Of a DNA stretch of 64,000 nucleotides, positions 50,625 to 59,872 are shown piece by piece. The DNA is taken from assembly GCA_016713425.1 (NCBI GenBank), contig JADJPE010000005.1, forward strand, positions 4,030,001-4,094,000. Direction: 5' to 3'. Positions within the stretch are counted from its first letter, which is position 1. The number at the start of each line of letters is the position of its first letter. The notes under the pieces are model-generated. The model searched no databases, was not told the DNA's origin, and saw nothing but the letters and a program-made list of their open reading frames with translations. Both the position numbers and the translations under genes were made by a program. The DNA comes from Deltaproteobacteria bacterium. Its GTDB lineage: Bacteria; Myxococcota; Kuafuiibacteriia; Kuafuiibacteriales; Kuafuiibacteriaceae.

Positions 50625-53117
50625 ATGATGAACGGCTGGAAGATCGGAAAACGCCTCGGTGCTTCGTTCCTTGGGTTGGGGGCTCTCGCGGGATTTCTTG
50701 GGGTCTATGCGATTTCGGCGACCCGAAGTCTGAACGATGGCCTCGAGACGATCGTAGCGAAGGGCCTCCCAAAGACGGTGCTGGCCAACGACATCATCGA
50801 TCAGACGAACCTGATCGCCATCGCCATCCGGAACATGGCATTGACTCAGGACGTCGAGCTCCGAGCGGCCAACGGCCGGCAGATCGACAAGAGCCAGGAC
50901 GTCGTGACGGGCAAGCTCGCCGAGCTCGATGCGCTCGTCGTCTCCCAGAAGGGACGGGCGTTGATGGCTTCGATGCGAGCGGCGCGCGCGAGCTTTGACC
51001 CCGTCTTGAACGAGGTCCGCTCAAAGATCGTCGCGGGCAATCTCGAAGGCGCGAATCAACTCATGCTCGGGACGATGCGCGATCTTCAACACGACTACAG
51101 CCAGGCCATCGCGGCGGTCATCGTGCACGAGAACGAGCTGGCCAAAGAAGTCACGCAGTCGGCGCATCAGAAAGCCGATACCGCCATCATCGTCCTTGGG
51201 GTCGGGCTCTTGTTCGTGCTCGGCGCTGGCTTCGTCACATCGATGCTCATGTCGAGAGGGATCACGGGCCCACTTCAATCCTGCGTCGATGCGGCCAATC
51301 GCATTGCGTCGGGCGACATCGACGTTGATCTGGAGTCGGGACGCGGGGACGAGGTCGGCGAGCTCCTGCTGGCGATGAACCAGATGGCGACGAATATTCG
51401 ACGCATGACGGAAGACGCGCGACGTCTTTCGCGCGCGGCGCAGGACGGAATGCTGTCGACGCGCGCAGACGTCGGGGCCCACCAGGGCGAGTTCAGAGCG
51501 CTCATGCAAGGCGTCAATGACACCCTCGACGCGGTCGTGACGCCGCTCCAGGTCTCGGCTTCCTATGTCGAGGCGATCGCGAAGGGTGAGATCCCGGCTC
51601 GCATCACGACCTCGTATTCCGGCGACTTCAACGCGATCAAGAACAACCTCAACACGCTGATTGATACGTTGACGAGCTTCATCGCGGATATGCGGAGGAT
51701 GTCCAACGAACATGACGCGGGCGACATCGATGTGGTGATTCCGGCGAACAACTACCATGGCGCCTATCGGACGATGGCCGAGGGCGTCAACACGATGGTG
51801 AAGGGCCATATTGCGGTCAAGAAGAAGGCCATGGCGTGCATCGCTGAGTTTGGTCGTGGCAACTTCAATGCGCCGCTCGATCGATTCCCAGGGAAAAAAG
51901 CGTTCATCAACGACACGATCGAACAGGTGCGCGGAAATCTCAGAAACCTCATTTCGGATACGCAGTCTCTCGTGACGGCCGCCGTTGCGGGGAGGTTGAA
52001 AACGCGCGCCGACGCTTCTCGACACGAGGGTGACTTCCGCCGGATCGTGGAAGGCGTCAACGAGACCCTCGACGCGGTGATTACGCCGGTCGAAGAAGCC
52101 GCGGTCGTGCTCGAACATCTCGCGGCCGCCGATCTTCGGGCTCGTGTACGAGGCACTTATCAGGGCGATCATGCGCGAATCAAGGATTCGCTCAACAACA
52201 TGGCCGACGCGCTTCATGCCGCGATCGCACAGGTCTCGAATTCGACGCTTCAGTTGTCGTCGGCCTCGAGTCAGATCGCGGCGTCCTCTCAGGCCGTCTC
52301 GTCGGGGGCCTCTCAGCAGGCCGGCGCGCTCGAAGAGACCTCGTCGACGCTCGAGGAGATCGCCTCGATGACGTCACAAAACGCGAACAACACCCTCGAG
52401 GCGAAGAGCTTGGCCGAGAGCGCGAAGTCGGCTGCGGACTCGGGGAGCGCTTCGATGTCGAAGATGCTCGACGCCATGGGGAAGATTCGCGCTGCGGCCG
52501 AGGGAACAGCCGCGATCATTCGAGACATCAACGAGATCGCCTTCCAGACCAACTTGCTCGCCCTCAATGCCGCGGTCGAAGCGGCGCGTGCGGGTGATGC
52601 GGGACGGGGCTTCGCCGTGGTGGCGGAAGAGGTTCGAAACCTCGCGCTTCGATCGACCGAGGCGGCGAAGAAGACCGAGGAGCTGATCAACGAATCGATG
52701 CAGCTCGCTTCCGAAGGCGAGAGCGTTTCTTCGGAGGTCGGTGGAAGTCTAAGTGACATCGTGACGAGTGTGCACCGAGTGACCGAGATCGTTGGGCACA
52801 TTGCCAGCGCGAGCCAAGAGCAGTCGCGAGGCGTGTCCAAAGTCAACGCGGCGATCTCGGAGATGGACAAGGTTGTCCAGCAGTCCGCCGGAAACGCCGA
52901 GGAGCTTTCGGGCACGGCCGAGGAGCTTGCGTCGCAGGCCAAGGGACTGGCGTCGCTGGTTGGGCAATTCCAGCTCGAGCGAAGCGCGACCGCAACCGCC
53001 GGGCTCGTGCGTCCGTCGCCTCAAAACGGCCGTTCGGGCAATGGTCACACCCCGCGATTTGGATCGTGGCAGGAAAAGATCAACGTTCCGCGCGTCGACG
53101 AGATGGCCGAATTCTAG
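50625..53117 (+). CDS. Methyl-accepting chemotaxis protein with multiple HAMP domains
   Basis: 830 aa from ATGATG at 50625. There are two membrane helices (~12-32 and ~183-205) with a ~150-residue helical periplasmic sensor between them, resembling four-helix-bundle receptors. Instead of one HAMP, residues ~205-545 hold several HAMP-like units in series (RGITGPLQSCVDAANRIASG; two copies of a GVN(D/E)TLDAV(V/I)TP segment). The signalling domain (~545-790) has the conserved hairpin EIAFQTNLLALNAAVEAARA and the adaptor/kinase site GRGFAVVAEEVRNLA. The C-terminus lacks a CheR-binding pentapeptide. No che genes are adjacent. Confidence 0.93.
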   Translation: MMNGWKIGKRLGASFLGLGALAGFLGVYAISATRSLNDGLETIVAKGLPKTVLANDIIDQTNLIAIAIRNMALTQDVELRAANGRQIDKSQDVVTGKLAELDALVVSQKGRALMASMRAARASFDPVLNEVRSKIVAGNLEGANQLMLGTMRDLQHDYSQAIAAVIVHENELAKEVTQSAHQKADTAIIVLGVGLLFVLGAGFVTSMLMSRGITGPLQSCVDAANRIASGDIDVDLESGRGDEVGELLLAMNQMATNIRRMTEDARRLSRAAQDGMLSTRADVGAHQGEFRALMQGVNDTLDAVVTPLQVSASYVEAIAKGEIPARITTSYSGDFNAIKNNLNTLIDTLTSFIADMRRMSNEHDAGDIDVVIPANNYHGAYRTMAEGVNTMVKGHIAVKKKAMACIAEFGRGNFNAPLDRFPGKKAFINDTIEQVRGNLRNLISDTQSLVTAAVAGRLKTRADASRHEGDFRRIVEGVNETLDAVITPVEEAAVVLEHLAAADLRARVRGTYQGDHARIKDSLNNMADALHAAIAQVSNSTLQLSSASSQIAASSQAVSSGASQQAGALEETSSTLEEIASMTSQNANNTLEAKSLAESAKSAADSGSASMSKMLDAMGKIRAAAEGTAAIIRDINEIAFQTNLLALNAAVEAARAGDAGRGFAVVAEEVRNLALRSTEAAKKTEELINESMQLASEGESVSSEVGGSLSDIVTSVHRVTEIVGHIASASQEQSRGVSKVNAAISEMDKVVQQSAGNAEELSGTAEELASQAKGLASLVGQFQLERSATATAGLVRPSPQNGRSGNGHTPRFGSWQEKINVPRVDEMAEF

Positions 53118-53275
53118 CGCCGCTTCTTCGGGCTGGCCGTCTTCCGGCTGGTCCGTGACGGTGCGGGCCTTTTCCTCTTCGTGCTCGCTTCCCGCTCCCC
53201 TCGCTTTCCGCATGGTTCCGTTTCTGATGGCGCGGGTATCGATCGCCTTGTCGGCTGTATCTCAAAAGGTTACAT

Positions 53276-54772
53276 GTGGCTCGATTGAGTCACGCGCGAA
53301 CACCTGAGGACTCGCCGCGCTTCATTGGGCGGCAACTCGCACTCGGTTTCGGCTTGGTGAGCGCCGTGGCGATGGGCATGTGCGGCCTCCTGATGGGCGT
53401 CATCCAAGAAGTGGCCGGGCTGGTGGACTCAATGCGCGATGATGAGAGCGCGATTCGCCAGGGGATCGAGCTCTCGACCGCCGTTCGTGAGCTCGCGATC
53501 CAAGTGGGGGCCATGGTGATCGAAGAGGACCCGTCGGCCTTGGCTTACGAGCGGAGGCGGGATGAGGTGCGGTCGGGGATCCAGATGCTTTCCGCTCAGG
53601 TGTCTCCGAGCGAACGGCATCATCTCGAGGCGCTTGGTCTGGCCACGCAGCGGATGCATGAGATCGTCGTTGCGTCGATCGTGCCGGGGCTTCGTCGCCG
53701 CGATCTCTCATTGGTTCGCGGGGCCTATCCCGAGATTCAGCGACTCGCCGAGGAGGCGGCCAAGCATGCAGACCGGTTGGCTTCGGCCACGACGAGCGAA
53801 ATGGCGCAAGCTCACGATCACGCGACGCTTTCGACGCGGCTTGGCCTCATGGGTGGTGGGTTGTGCGTCGTCCTCATCGTGGTGCTCTCGATCGCATTTA
53901 CGTTTCGGCTTCGTGCTGTCGTATTGCGTCCCCTCGATGCGCTCACGCGAGTGGCGCTTCGGTACGGCCAAGGGGATTTCGCGGCGCGGGTCGAGGATTT
54001 GGGAGAGGGCGAGCTCTCTGCTGTGGGTAAGGCCTTTTCGCACATGGCGGATGAGCTTGCTCAACGCGAAGCTCGGCTCCTCCACAACGAGCGCATGGCG
54101 ACGATTGGGCAGTTTGCCGCGGGGGTTGCGCATGAGCTCAACAACCCAATCGGGATCATCCGTGGCTATCTCAAGACGATGAATCCCGACGAGGACCCGA
54201 ATACGCTGCGGGAGGAGCTCGCGATCTTGGATGAGGAAGCAGGACATTGCCAGCGCATTGCTGAGGATCTGCTCACCTATGCACGGTCGGAAGAGCTTTC
54301 GATCGAGCGTGTGCGGATGCGTTCTTTCCTCATCGAAACCGCAAGGCGATACGAGGTGGGGACGAAGGCCGATGGCCTCGTCGTCGATGTGGGCGCATTC
54401 GACGGCGATGATGTCGAAGCCGAAGTCGACGGCGCGCGTCTGCGACAAGTCGTTCTGAATCTCCTCCACAATGCAGCCCAAGCTTCGCCCCCTCAGGCAA
54501 CGATTCAACTTCGAGGGCGGCGACGCGGAGAGACGTACCAGATCGAAGTTCAGGACCGAGGTCTCGGGGTTGACGTCGCCGATCGCGAACGGATCTTTGA
54601 GCCGTTCTTCTCGAAGCGTAAGGGCGGGAGTGGTCTTGGGCTTGCGGTTTGCCAGGGCATCATCCGCGCGCATGGCGGAACGATCGAGGTCTTGGACGGC
54701 GAAGACGGAGGCGCGGTGTTTCGAGTGGTTGTGCCGATCGAAGCGCGTGCGAGGCTGGATCGAGCGTCATGA
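53276..54772 (+). CDS. Membrane sensor histidine kinase (NtrB/HydH-like)
   Basis: 498 aa, GTG start. Helices at ~20-45 and ~185-210 flank a periplasmic helical sensor; a HAMP domain (~210-262) leads to the dimerisation helix with phospho-acceptor His in QFAAGVAHELNNPIGIIRGY, then the ATP domain: N-box VVLNLLHNAAQAS, G1 VQDRGLGVD, F-box IFEPFFSKRKGGSGLGLAV. The kinase pairs with the coupled downstream sigma-54 regulator (4-base overlap). HAMP plus HELNNP places it in the group that usually controls NtrC-family regulators. The signal is unknown. Confidence 0.92.
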   Translation: MARLSHARTPEDSPRFIGRQLALGFGLVSAVAMGMCGLLMGVIQEVAGLVDSMRDDESAIRQGIELSTAVRELAIQVGAMVIEEDPSALAYERRRDEVRSGIQMLSAQVSPSERHHLEALGLATQRMHEIVVASIVPGLRRRDLSLVRGAYPEIQRLAEEAAKHADRLASATTSEMAQAHDHATLSTRLGLMGGGLCVVLIVVLSIAFTFRLRAVVLRPLDALTRVALRYGQGDFAARVEDLGEGELSAVGKAFSHMADELAQREARLLHNERMATIGQFAAGVAHELNNPIGIIRGYLKTMNPDEDPNTLREELAILDEEAGHCQRIAEDLLTYARSEELSIERVRMRSFLIETARRYEVGTKADGLVVDVGAFDGDDVEAEVDGARLRQVVLNLLHNAAQASPPQATIQLRGRRRGETYQIEVQDRGLGVDVADRERIFEPFFSKRKGGSGLGLAVCQGIIRAHGGTIEVLDGEDGGAVFRVVVPIEARARLDRAS

Positions 54773-56172
54773 ATGCTGGGCGTCCGATACTGCTCGTGGT
54801 CGACGACAAGCGGAATATGACCCGCCTGATGGCGAAAGTTATGAAGCACGACGCCGACGTGCGTACGGCGGACCACGGCGCGGAGGCTCTCCGCCTGCTT
54901 GCCAGTCAGCCCGTCGATGTCGTGCTCTGTGACCTGAAGATGCCGGACATGGATGGTCTCGATGTTCTTCGTGCTTGTCGCCGACTGCGTCCGGAAGCTG
55001 AGTTCGTCTTGATGACGGCTTATGCGACGGTGGGGACGGCGGTCGAGGCGCTCAAGCTGGGGGCCTACGACTATCTCACGAAACCGTTCGAACCCGACGC
55101 GGCGCGCGTCGTGTTGCTTCGGGCACTCTCGCGGTCTCAGCTCTTGGGGCCCAGGGTGGCGGATGGCGAGGAAGTGTTGCCCGGTGTGTTGGCACGGTCG
55201 CGCGAGATGAAGGCGCTGGCCGACTTCGTTCGACGTGTCGCGGACAGCGATGTCACGACGCTTTTGCTGGGGGAGACGGGCACGGGGAAGGAGCGCCTGG
55301 CGCGTGCCGTCCACGACTTGTCGCCCCGATCCGCACGACGATTCGTGCCGATCAATTGCGCGGCTGTTCCCGCTGAGCTGCTCGAAAGCGAGCTTTTCGG
55401 GGCCGCCAAGGGTGCATTTACCGGGGCGGTCTTCGATCGCAAGGGCTTGTTCGAAGAAGCGGATGGCGGGAGCCTGTTTCTCGACGAGATCGGGGAGATG
55501 AGGCCCTCGCTTCAGGCGAAGCTGACGCGCGCGCTCGAGGAGCGGGCGGTACGCCGGGTTGGCGAAGCGAAGGAACGGGCGGTCGATGTACGTCTCATCG
55601 CGGCCACGCACCGCGACCTCGAATCGATGGTACGACAGGGGACCTTTCGTGAAGATCTCTGGTACCGACTGAATGTGGCGCTCGTCCGTATCCCACCGCT
55701 GCGAGATCGCAGGGACGACATCGAGCCGCTCGCGCGCTACTTCCTGGGACAACACGCGGAGCGAAATCGAGGTCGGCTCATCAGGGGCCTGACAAGTCGG
55801 GCCATGGATGCGTTGAGGACCTTCGACTGGCCCGGCAACGTTCGCCAGCTTCGCTCGGCGGTCGAACGCGCGTGTGTGGTTGCGCAGGGAGATGAGGTCG
55901 ACACGGCGGATCTTCCGCCTGAGATCTTGCATTCGGGCTCGATGCTCGAGGACGACCCTTCGCTCGTCCACTCGACGTGGGCGCAAGCGCTCGAGCGCGG
56001 CCGGATCGACCTTGGACGACGATACTTCGAGGCGCTGATGCGTCGCTTCGAAGGGCAGGTCGCGGACGCCGCCCAGGCGGCCGGTGTCGAGCGCGAGAGC
56101 TTTTATCGGCTCTTGCGTAAGCACGGCGTTGATCCCGGGGCGTATCGTCGCCCGGGTGGCGGGTCGAAGTGA
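54769..56172 (+). CDS. NtrC-family sigma-54-dependent response regulator
   Basis: 467 aa. The receiver domain (1-120) has phospho-acceptor Asp55 in VVLCDLKMPDMDG and KPFEP. The AAA+ domain (~145-380) has Walker A GETGTGKE, the sigma-54 contact loop AKGAFTGA, Walker B GGSLFLDEIGEM and the Arg-finger region LIAATHRDL...REDLWYRLNV. A Fis-type HTH ends the protein (AAGVERESFYRLLRKHGVD). It activates RpoN-dependent promoters; rpoN is at 24824. The ATG overlaps the kinase stop (ATGA). The cus-like operon starts 221 bases downstream and could be a target, but I found no clear -24/-12 promoter there. Confidence 0.95.
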   Translation: MNAGRPILLVVDDKRNMTRLMAKVMKHDADVRTADHGAEALRLLASQPVDVVLCDLKMPDMDGLDVLRACRRLRPEAEFVLMTAYATVGTAVEALKLGAYDYLTKPFEPDAARVVLLRALSRSQLLGPRVADGEEVLPGVLARSREMKALADFVRRVADSDVTTLLLGETGTGKERLARAVHDLSPRSARRFVPINCAAVPAELLESELFGAAKGAFTGAVFDRKGLFEEADGGSLFLDEIGEMRPSLQAKLTRALEERAVRRVGEAKERAVDVRLIAATHRDLESMVRQGTFREDLWYRLNVALVRIPPLRDRRDDIEPLARYFLGQHAERNRGRLIRGLTSRAMDALRTFDWPGNVRQLRSAVERACVVAQGDEVDTADLPPEILHSGSMLEDDPSLVHSTWAQALERGRIDLGRRYFEALMRRFEGQVADAAQAAGVERESFYRLLRKHGVDPGAYRRPGGGSK

Positions 56173-56393
56173 CTGGTTCGGTTACACTCCAACCGCCAGA
56201 GTCACAACCGAGCAAGAGCCGTTGGCCAGGGCGCGGATGCATGCCTCCGGGATGTTTCGTGTTATTGGCTGCCTATCGCGATCGCGACCGATGGTCTGTC
56301 GTTTGCTGACGTTGACCAGCAGCGAAGAGACCGTGGGCGCCGGAGCGCAGCGTGTGCACGGCGGAGACGCCTTCGTCGCTACGAGGTCGAGAA

Positions 56394-57803
56394 ATGGGTC
56401 GGTGGTTTTTGTGGGCGCCCTCAAGGATCTTTGCGTGGAGCCTGGCTTGCCTCGCGGCGACCGGGTGCGCCGCCCAGCACGAATTTTCGGCGAGGGCCGA
56501 TCTCGAGCGGCGCTTGCATCGCGACATCGATGTGCGAACGACGACCGCAAGCGAGTCGGTTGCGTCGGCAAGGACGCTCGCGGGATATCTTCGCGTTGCC
56601 CTGGAAAGAAATCCCGGGATTCGAGCCGGCTTCGAGCGGTGGCAAGCGAGTGTGCACCGCATTGCGCGGGCGCGTCGGCTTCCCGAGCCGACGCTGGGGT
56701 TCGGATACTTCGTTCAGTCGGTCGAGACGCGTCTTGGGCCTCAGCGGGGGCGTATCAGTCTCCAGCAGGCGTTTCCGTGGCCGACCAAGCTGACGGCCGG
56801 TGCCGACGCCGCGTCTCTTCAGGCGCGTGCGATGGCACGGCGCCTTGATGCGCAGACGCTCTCGGTCGCCCGGGCCGTGAAGACGGCCTACTGGAACCTT
56901 TGGGAACTTCGAACGACGAAAGCGATTCGGCGTGAGCACCTCGAGGTCATTCAGGGGCTCGCGTCGGCCGTGCGCGCGCGCGTTTCGACGGGTGCGGCGA
57001 TGCTCTCAGACCTCCAGCAGGTCGAGCTCTTGGTCACGCGCGGCGAGGACGACCTTCAGGGGCTCGAGGAGGCCGAACGAGGCGCTGTCTTCCAGCTCCG
57101 GGCTGCGATCGGTACGTCGGCGATGACGGCGGCGCACGAGCTCCCGACGCCGGACGCGCCCCCCGACGCGTGGTTTCCGGTCGAGTCGAGAGAGGTTCTC
57201 GCATCGTGGGTGCGTGCTCATCCGATGATCGAGAGCCAGGGCGTTCTCGCCGAGGCCGCGGTCTCGATGGGACGCGCCGAAGCCGCCGATCGATGGCCGA
57301 GTTTCACCTTGGGGGCAGACTGGATTCTCACCTCCGAGACATCGATGGCGGGCGTAGAGCACAGTGGACGCGACGCGGTGATCGCTTCGCTCGGAATTCG
57401 GGTGCCGCTTTGGCAAGGCAGCTATGGGGAGAGCGTTGCGGCGGCGGAGGCGGATGCGCGCGCGCAGTACGCGGAACAACAAGCCATGATCGATCAGGCC
57501 GAGGCGGAGCTCGCGTCTACACTCGTGCATCTTCACGACGCTGTGCGACGCGTTGCGTTCTATCGAGGTCGGCTCGTCCCTCAGGCCCAGACCGCCTACG
57601 AATCAGTCCTCGGCGCCTACGTCGTTGGGCGTGCCACTGTGGCGCAGGTTCTTCTGTCCGAACGCGATCTCCTCGAGCTGAGAACCGAGCTCGAGCGAGC
57701 TCGGGTGGCGCATGCGCGTTGGTCGGCGCGTCTCGAAGAGCTCGTTGGACGCGAGCTCGTCTTCGCCGCGATCGACGCTGAAACCGTAAGGGAGGATGAG
57801 TGA
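56394..57803 (+). CDS. cusC: TolC/CusC-type outer-membrane efflux lipoprotein
   Basis: 469 aa. The signal peptide ends in the lipobox LAATGC (about residue 25). The body shows the OEP duplicated helical layout: LRVALERNPGIRAGFERWQA, RISLQQAFPWPTKLTAGADA, VARAVKTAYWNLWELRTTKA, then the second half with MIESQGVLAEAAVSMGRAEA, VPLWQGSYGESVAAAEADAR and a final coiled coil. The FPWPTKL region is typical of heavy-metal efflux outer-membrane factors. It forms the trans-envelope channel for the CusB/CusA-like proteins encoded next. The start at 56394 follows ACGAGGTCGAGA. It overlaps the next gene. Confidence 0.88.
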   Translation: MGRWFLWAPSRIFAWSLACLAATGCAAQHEFSARADLERRLHRDIDVRTTTASESVASARTLAGYLRVALERNPGIRAGFERWQASVHRIARARRLPEPTLGFGYFVQSVETRLGPQRGRISLQQAFPWPTKLTAGADAASLQARAMARRLDAQTLSVARAVKTAYWNLWELRTTKAIRREHLEVIQGLASAVRARVSTGAAMLSDLQQVELLVTRGEDDLQGLEEAERGAVFQLRAAIGTSAMTAAHELPTPDAPPDAWFPVESREVLASWVRAHPMIESQGVLAEAAVSMGRAEAADRWPSFTLGADWILTSETSMAGVEHSGRDAVIASLGIRVPLWQGSYGESVAAAEADARAQYAEQQAMIDQAEAELASTLVHLHDAVRRVAFYRGRLVPQAQTAYESVLGAYVVGRATVAQVLLSERDLLELRTELERARVAHARWSARLEELVGRELVFAAIDAETVREDE

Positions 57804-59872
57804 TGCAAGAGCGAAGCGACGCGCCTCTTTCGGCGATGGGTCGGGCGCGGGAAGTCGTTCGTCGATATCTTCGCGAGGGTCTACTGGTGTTGGTGGGCTT
57901 CTTCCTCGGCGCATCCTTGTTCTCATTGCGGGCGTGCGACGAGCCGGCGGACTCGAAATCTGCATCGGATCCGGTGTCCGCTTTCGGTGCCTCCTCAGGA
58001 CCTTCATCAGGACCTTCCTCGGGGCCCGCGTCTCGTCCCGCAGGGCCCGCGTCTGGTCCCCGGTCGACGACCTGGACCTGTTCGATGCATCCTCAGGTAC
58101 GGCACCCCGAACCGGGAAAGTGCCCGATCTGCGGCATGGACCTCATCTTGGTGGACAGCGCGGACGAATCGGGGAACGGGGAGCACAACGTCCGCGTCGT
58201 GCTGTCGGAGCGCGCGCGCGCGCTGGCGAAGATAAGAACGACTCCGGTGCATAGACAGGCCGACGCGGCGGGGCAGGTCCGGTTGCTCGGGCGATTCGAA
58301 CCGAACGAAACGACGCTCAAGTCGATCACCGCGTGGACGGGCGGTCGCATCGACCGGCTTGCGGTGAACTTCACCGGGGAGCGTGTTCGGGTTGGCCAGG
58401 CGATCGCGACGCTCTACAGCCCGGAGGTTTTCGCTGCGCATCAAGACCTGATCGTCGCGAAGCGACAGCTCAGACGAAAGGATCGAGCATCCGAAGTGGA
58501 GGGGGCCGCCCCGGGGGCGGCGCAGGGCGCCGCGGAAGGCGCAGTAGGAGGCGCTCCGCAGGGCACTGCGCGGCGAGCCGCGATGGCCGCACTGGACGCG
58601 GCTCGGGAGCGACTTCGCCTTCTCGGCGTGCCTGACGATGCGCTTGCCCGTATGGAAGGAGAAGATCGCCCGACGCGCGAAGTCACGATCCGGACGCCCT
58701 TTGCGGGCACGGTCATCGAACGGCTTGCCACCGAAGGTGCGTACGTTTCAACCGGAACGCCGTTGTATCGCATTGCGAACTTGAAAACGCTCTGGGTTCA
58801 GCTTGATGCGTACGAAAGCGACCTCTCTCATCTATCGGTAGGGCAGTCCGTGACGATCGGTGTGGATGCGTGGCCCGGAGAGACCTTCCAAGGGAAGGTG
58901 ACGTTCATCGATCCGACCGTCAACTCGGTGCGTCGGACGGCGCAGGTGCGTGTTCAGGTCGAGAACTCAGACGGGCGGCTCCGGCCAGGCATGTTCGCTG
59001 AGGCGACGGTTGCCTCGACGGCGACGGACAGTGACCCTACGCCCTTGGTTGTGCCAGCGAGTGCGCCCTTGTTCACCGGTCGCAGGGCTGTCGTTTACGT
59101 TGAGATGCAACATGACGATCGCGGTGTCGCGTATGAGCCGCGCACGGTGCGGCTTGGGCCTCGACTGGGCGCCGTATATCCGGTTGTCGCTGGACTTTCC
59201 GAAGGTGACCGGGTCGTCACGCGTGGCGCCTTTGCGCTCGATGCCGATCTACAAATTCGCGGTGGTCCAAGCATGATGTCGGGGGGAGATCATGAGGACG
59301 ATGGACAGTGGGACCGTGTCGTTACGCTTCCGTTGGAGGCGCGACGAGAGCTCATTCCGGTTGTCGATGCCTACCTTGCGGTGCAGGCGGCGCTCGCAGA
59401 AGATGAGTTGGCGCGTGCGAACTCCGAGGCCGGGCGCCTCGAATCCGCCGTTCTCCAGGTTCGAATGGCGCGCTCTCAGCAGGGACTGACAGCGTGGTCG
59501 GCGATCGCGAAGTCCTTGAAGAACCACGCACGCCAGATCGCAACCGCTGTGAACCTCGAGAGCGCGCGAGAAGGGTTCGAGCCGTTGAGCGGTGCGACGA
59601 TCATGCTGCTCGCGCGGTTCGGGAATCCGCTCGATCGGCCTCTTCGGTTGGCGTTCTGTCCGATGGCTTCGGGGAGTGATGGAGCCTTTTGGGTTCAACG
59701 GGGTCGCGAGATCGACAACGCATACTTCGGCGCGATGATGAGAACCTGCGGGGAGGTGCGTCAGGAAGTGGCGCCGGGCGGCTTCCTGAACCCACCGGCC
59801 GACTTTCTGAAGCGTGTCGCTTTGCACGGATCTTCGGCGAGTCCCTCCGGCGGAACGGGTGTCTCACCGTGA
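57800..59872 (+). CDS. cusB: RND metal-efflux periplasmic adaptor with heavy-metal-binding and DUF3347-like domains
   Basis: 690 aa, longer than CusB (about 400). After an N-terminal anchor (~27-44) and an SSGP/GPAS repeat linker comes a YHS-like heavy-metal-binding domain, TWTCSMHPQVRHPEPGKCPI followed by CGMDL. The adaptor core follows: GRIDRLAVNFTGERVRVGQ (lipoyl), a helical hairpin with an EGAAPGAAQGAAEGAVGG repeat, VTIRTPFAGTVIERLATEGA, and barrel LWVQLDAYESDLSHL. Residues ~530-660 resemble DUF3347 (FCPMASGSDGAFW; NAYFGAMMRTCGEV), a Cu-associated domain usually fused or adjacent to CusB. The Met/Cys/His content fits Cu(I)/Ag(I). The start may be the GTG at 57800 or the ATG at 57803. Confidence 0.88.
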   Translation: MMQERSDAPLSAMGRAREVVRRYLREGLLVLVGFFLGASLFSLRACDEPADSKSASDPVSAFGASSGPSSGPSSGPASRPAGPASGPRSTTWTCSMHPQVRHPEPGKCPICGMDLILVDSADESGNGEHNVRVVLSERARALAKIRTTPVHRQADAAGQVRLLGRFEPNETTLKSITAWTGGRIDRLAVNFTGERVRVGQAIATLYSPEVFAAHQDLIVAKRQLRRKDRASEVEGAAPGAAQGAAEGAVGGAPQGTARRAAMAALDAARERLRLLGVPDDALARMEGEDRPTREVTIRTPFAGTVIERLATEGAYVSTGTPLYRIANLKTLWVQLDAYESDLSHLSVGQSVTIGVDAWPGETFQGKVTFIDPTVNSVRRTAQVRVQVENSDGRLRPGMFAEATVASTATDSDPTPLVVPASAPLFTGRRAVVYVEMQHDDRGVAYEPRTVRLGPRLGAVYPVVAGLSEGDRVVTRGAFALDADLQIRGGPSMMSGGDHEDDGQWDRVVTLPLEARRELIPVVDAYLAVQAALAEDELARANSEAGRLESAVLQVRMARSQQGLTAWSAIAKSLKNHARQIATAVNLESAREGFEPLSGATIMLLARFGNPLDRPLRLAFCPMASGSDGAFWVQRGREIDNAYFGAMMRTCGEVRQEVAPGGFLNPPADFLKRVALHGSSASPSGGTGVSP

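Noticed and set aside
56173..56393. Sigma-54 promoter before the efflux operon
   Set aside because: TTGGCC and similar GG doublets are present, but none has GC at the required 10-base spacing.
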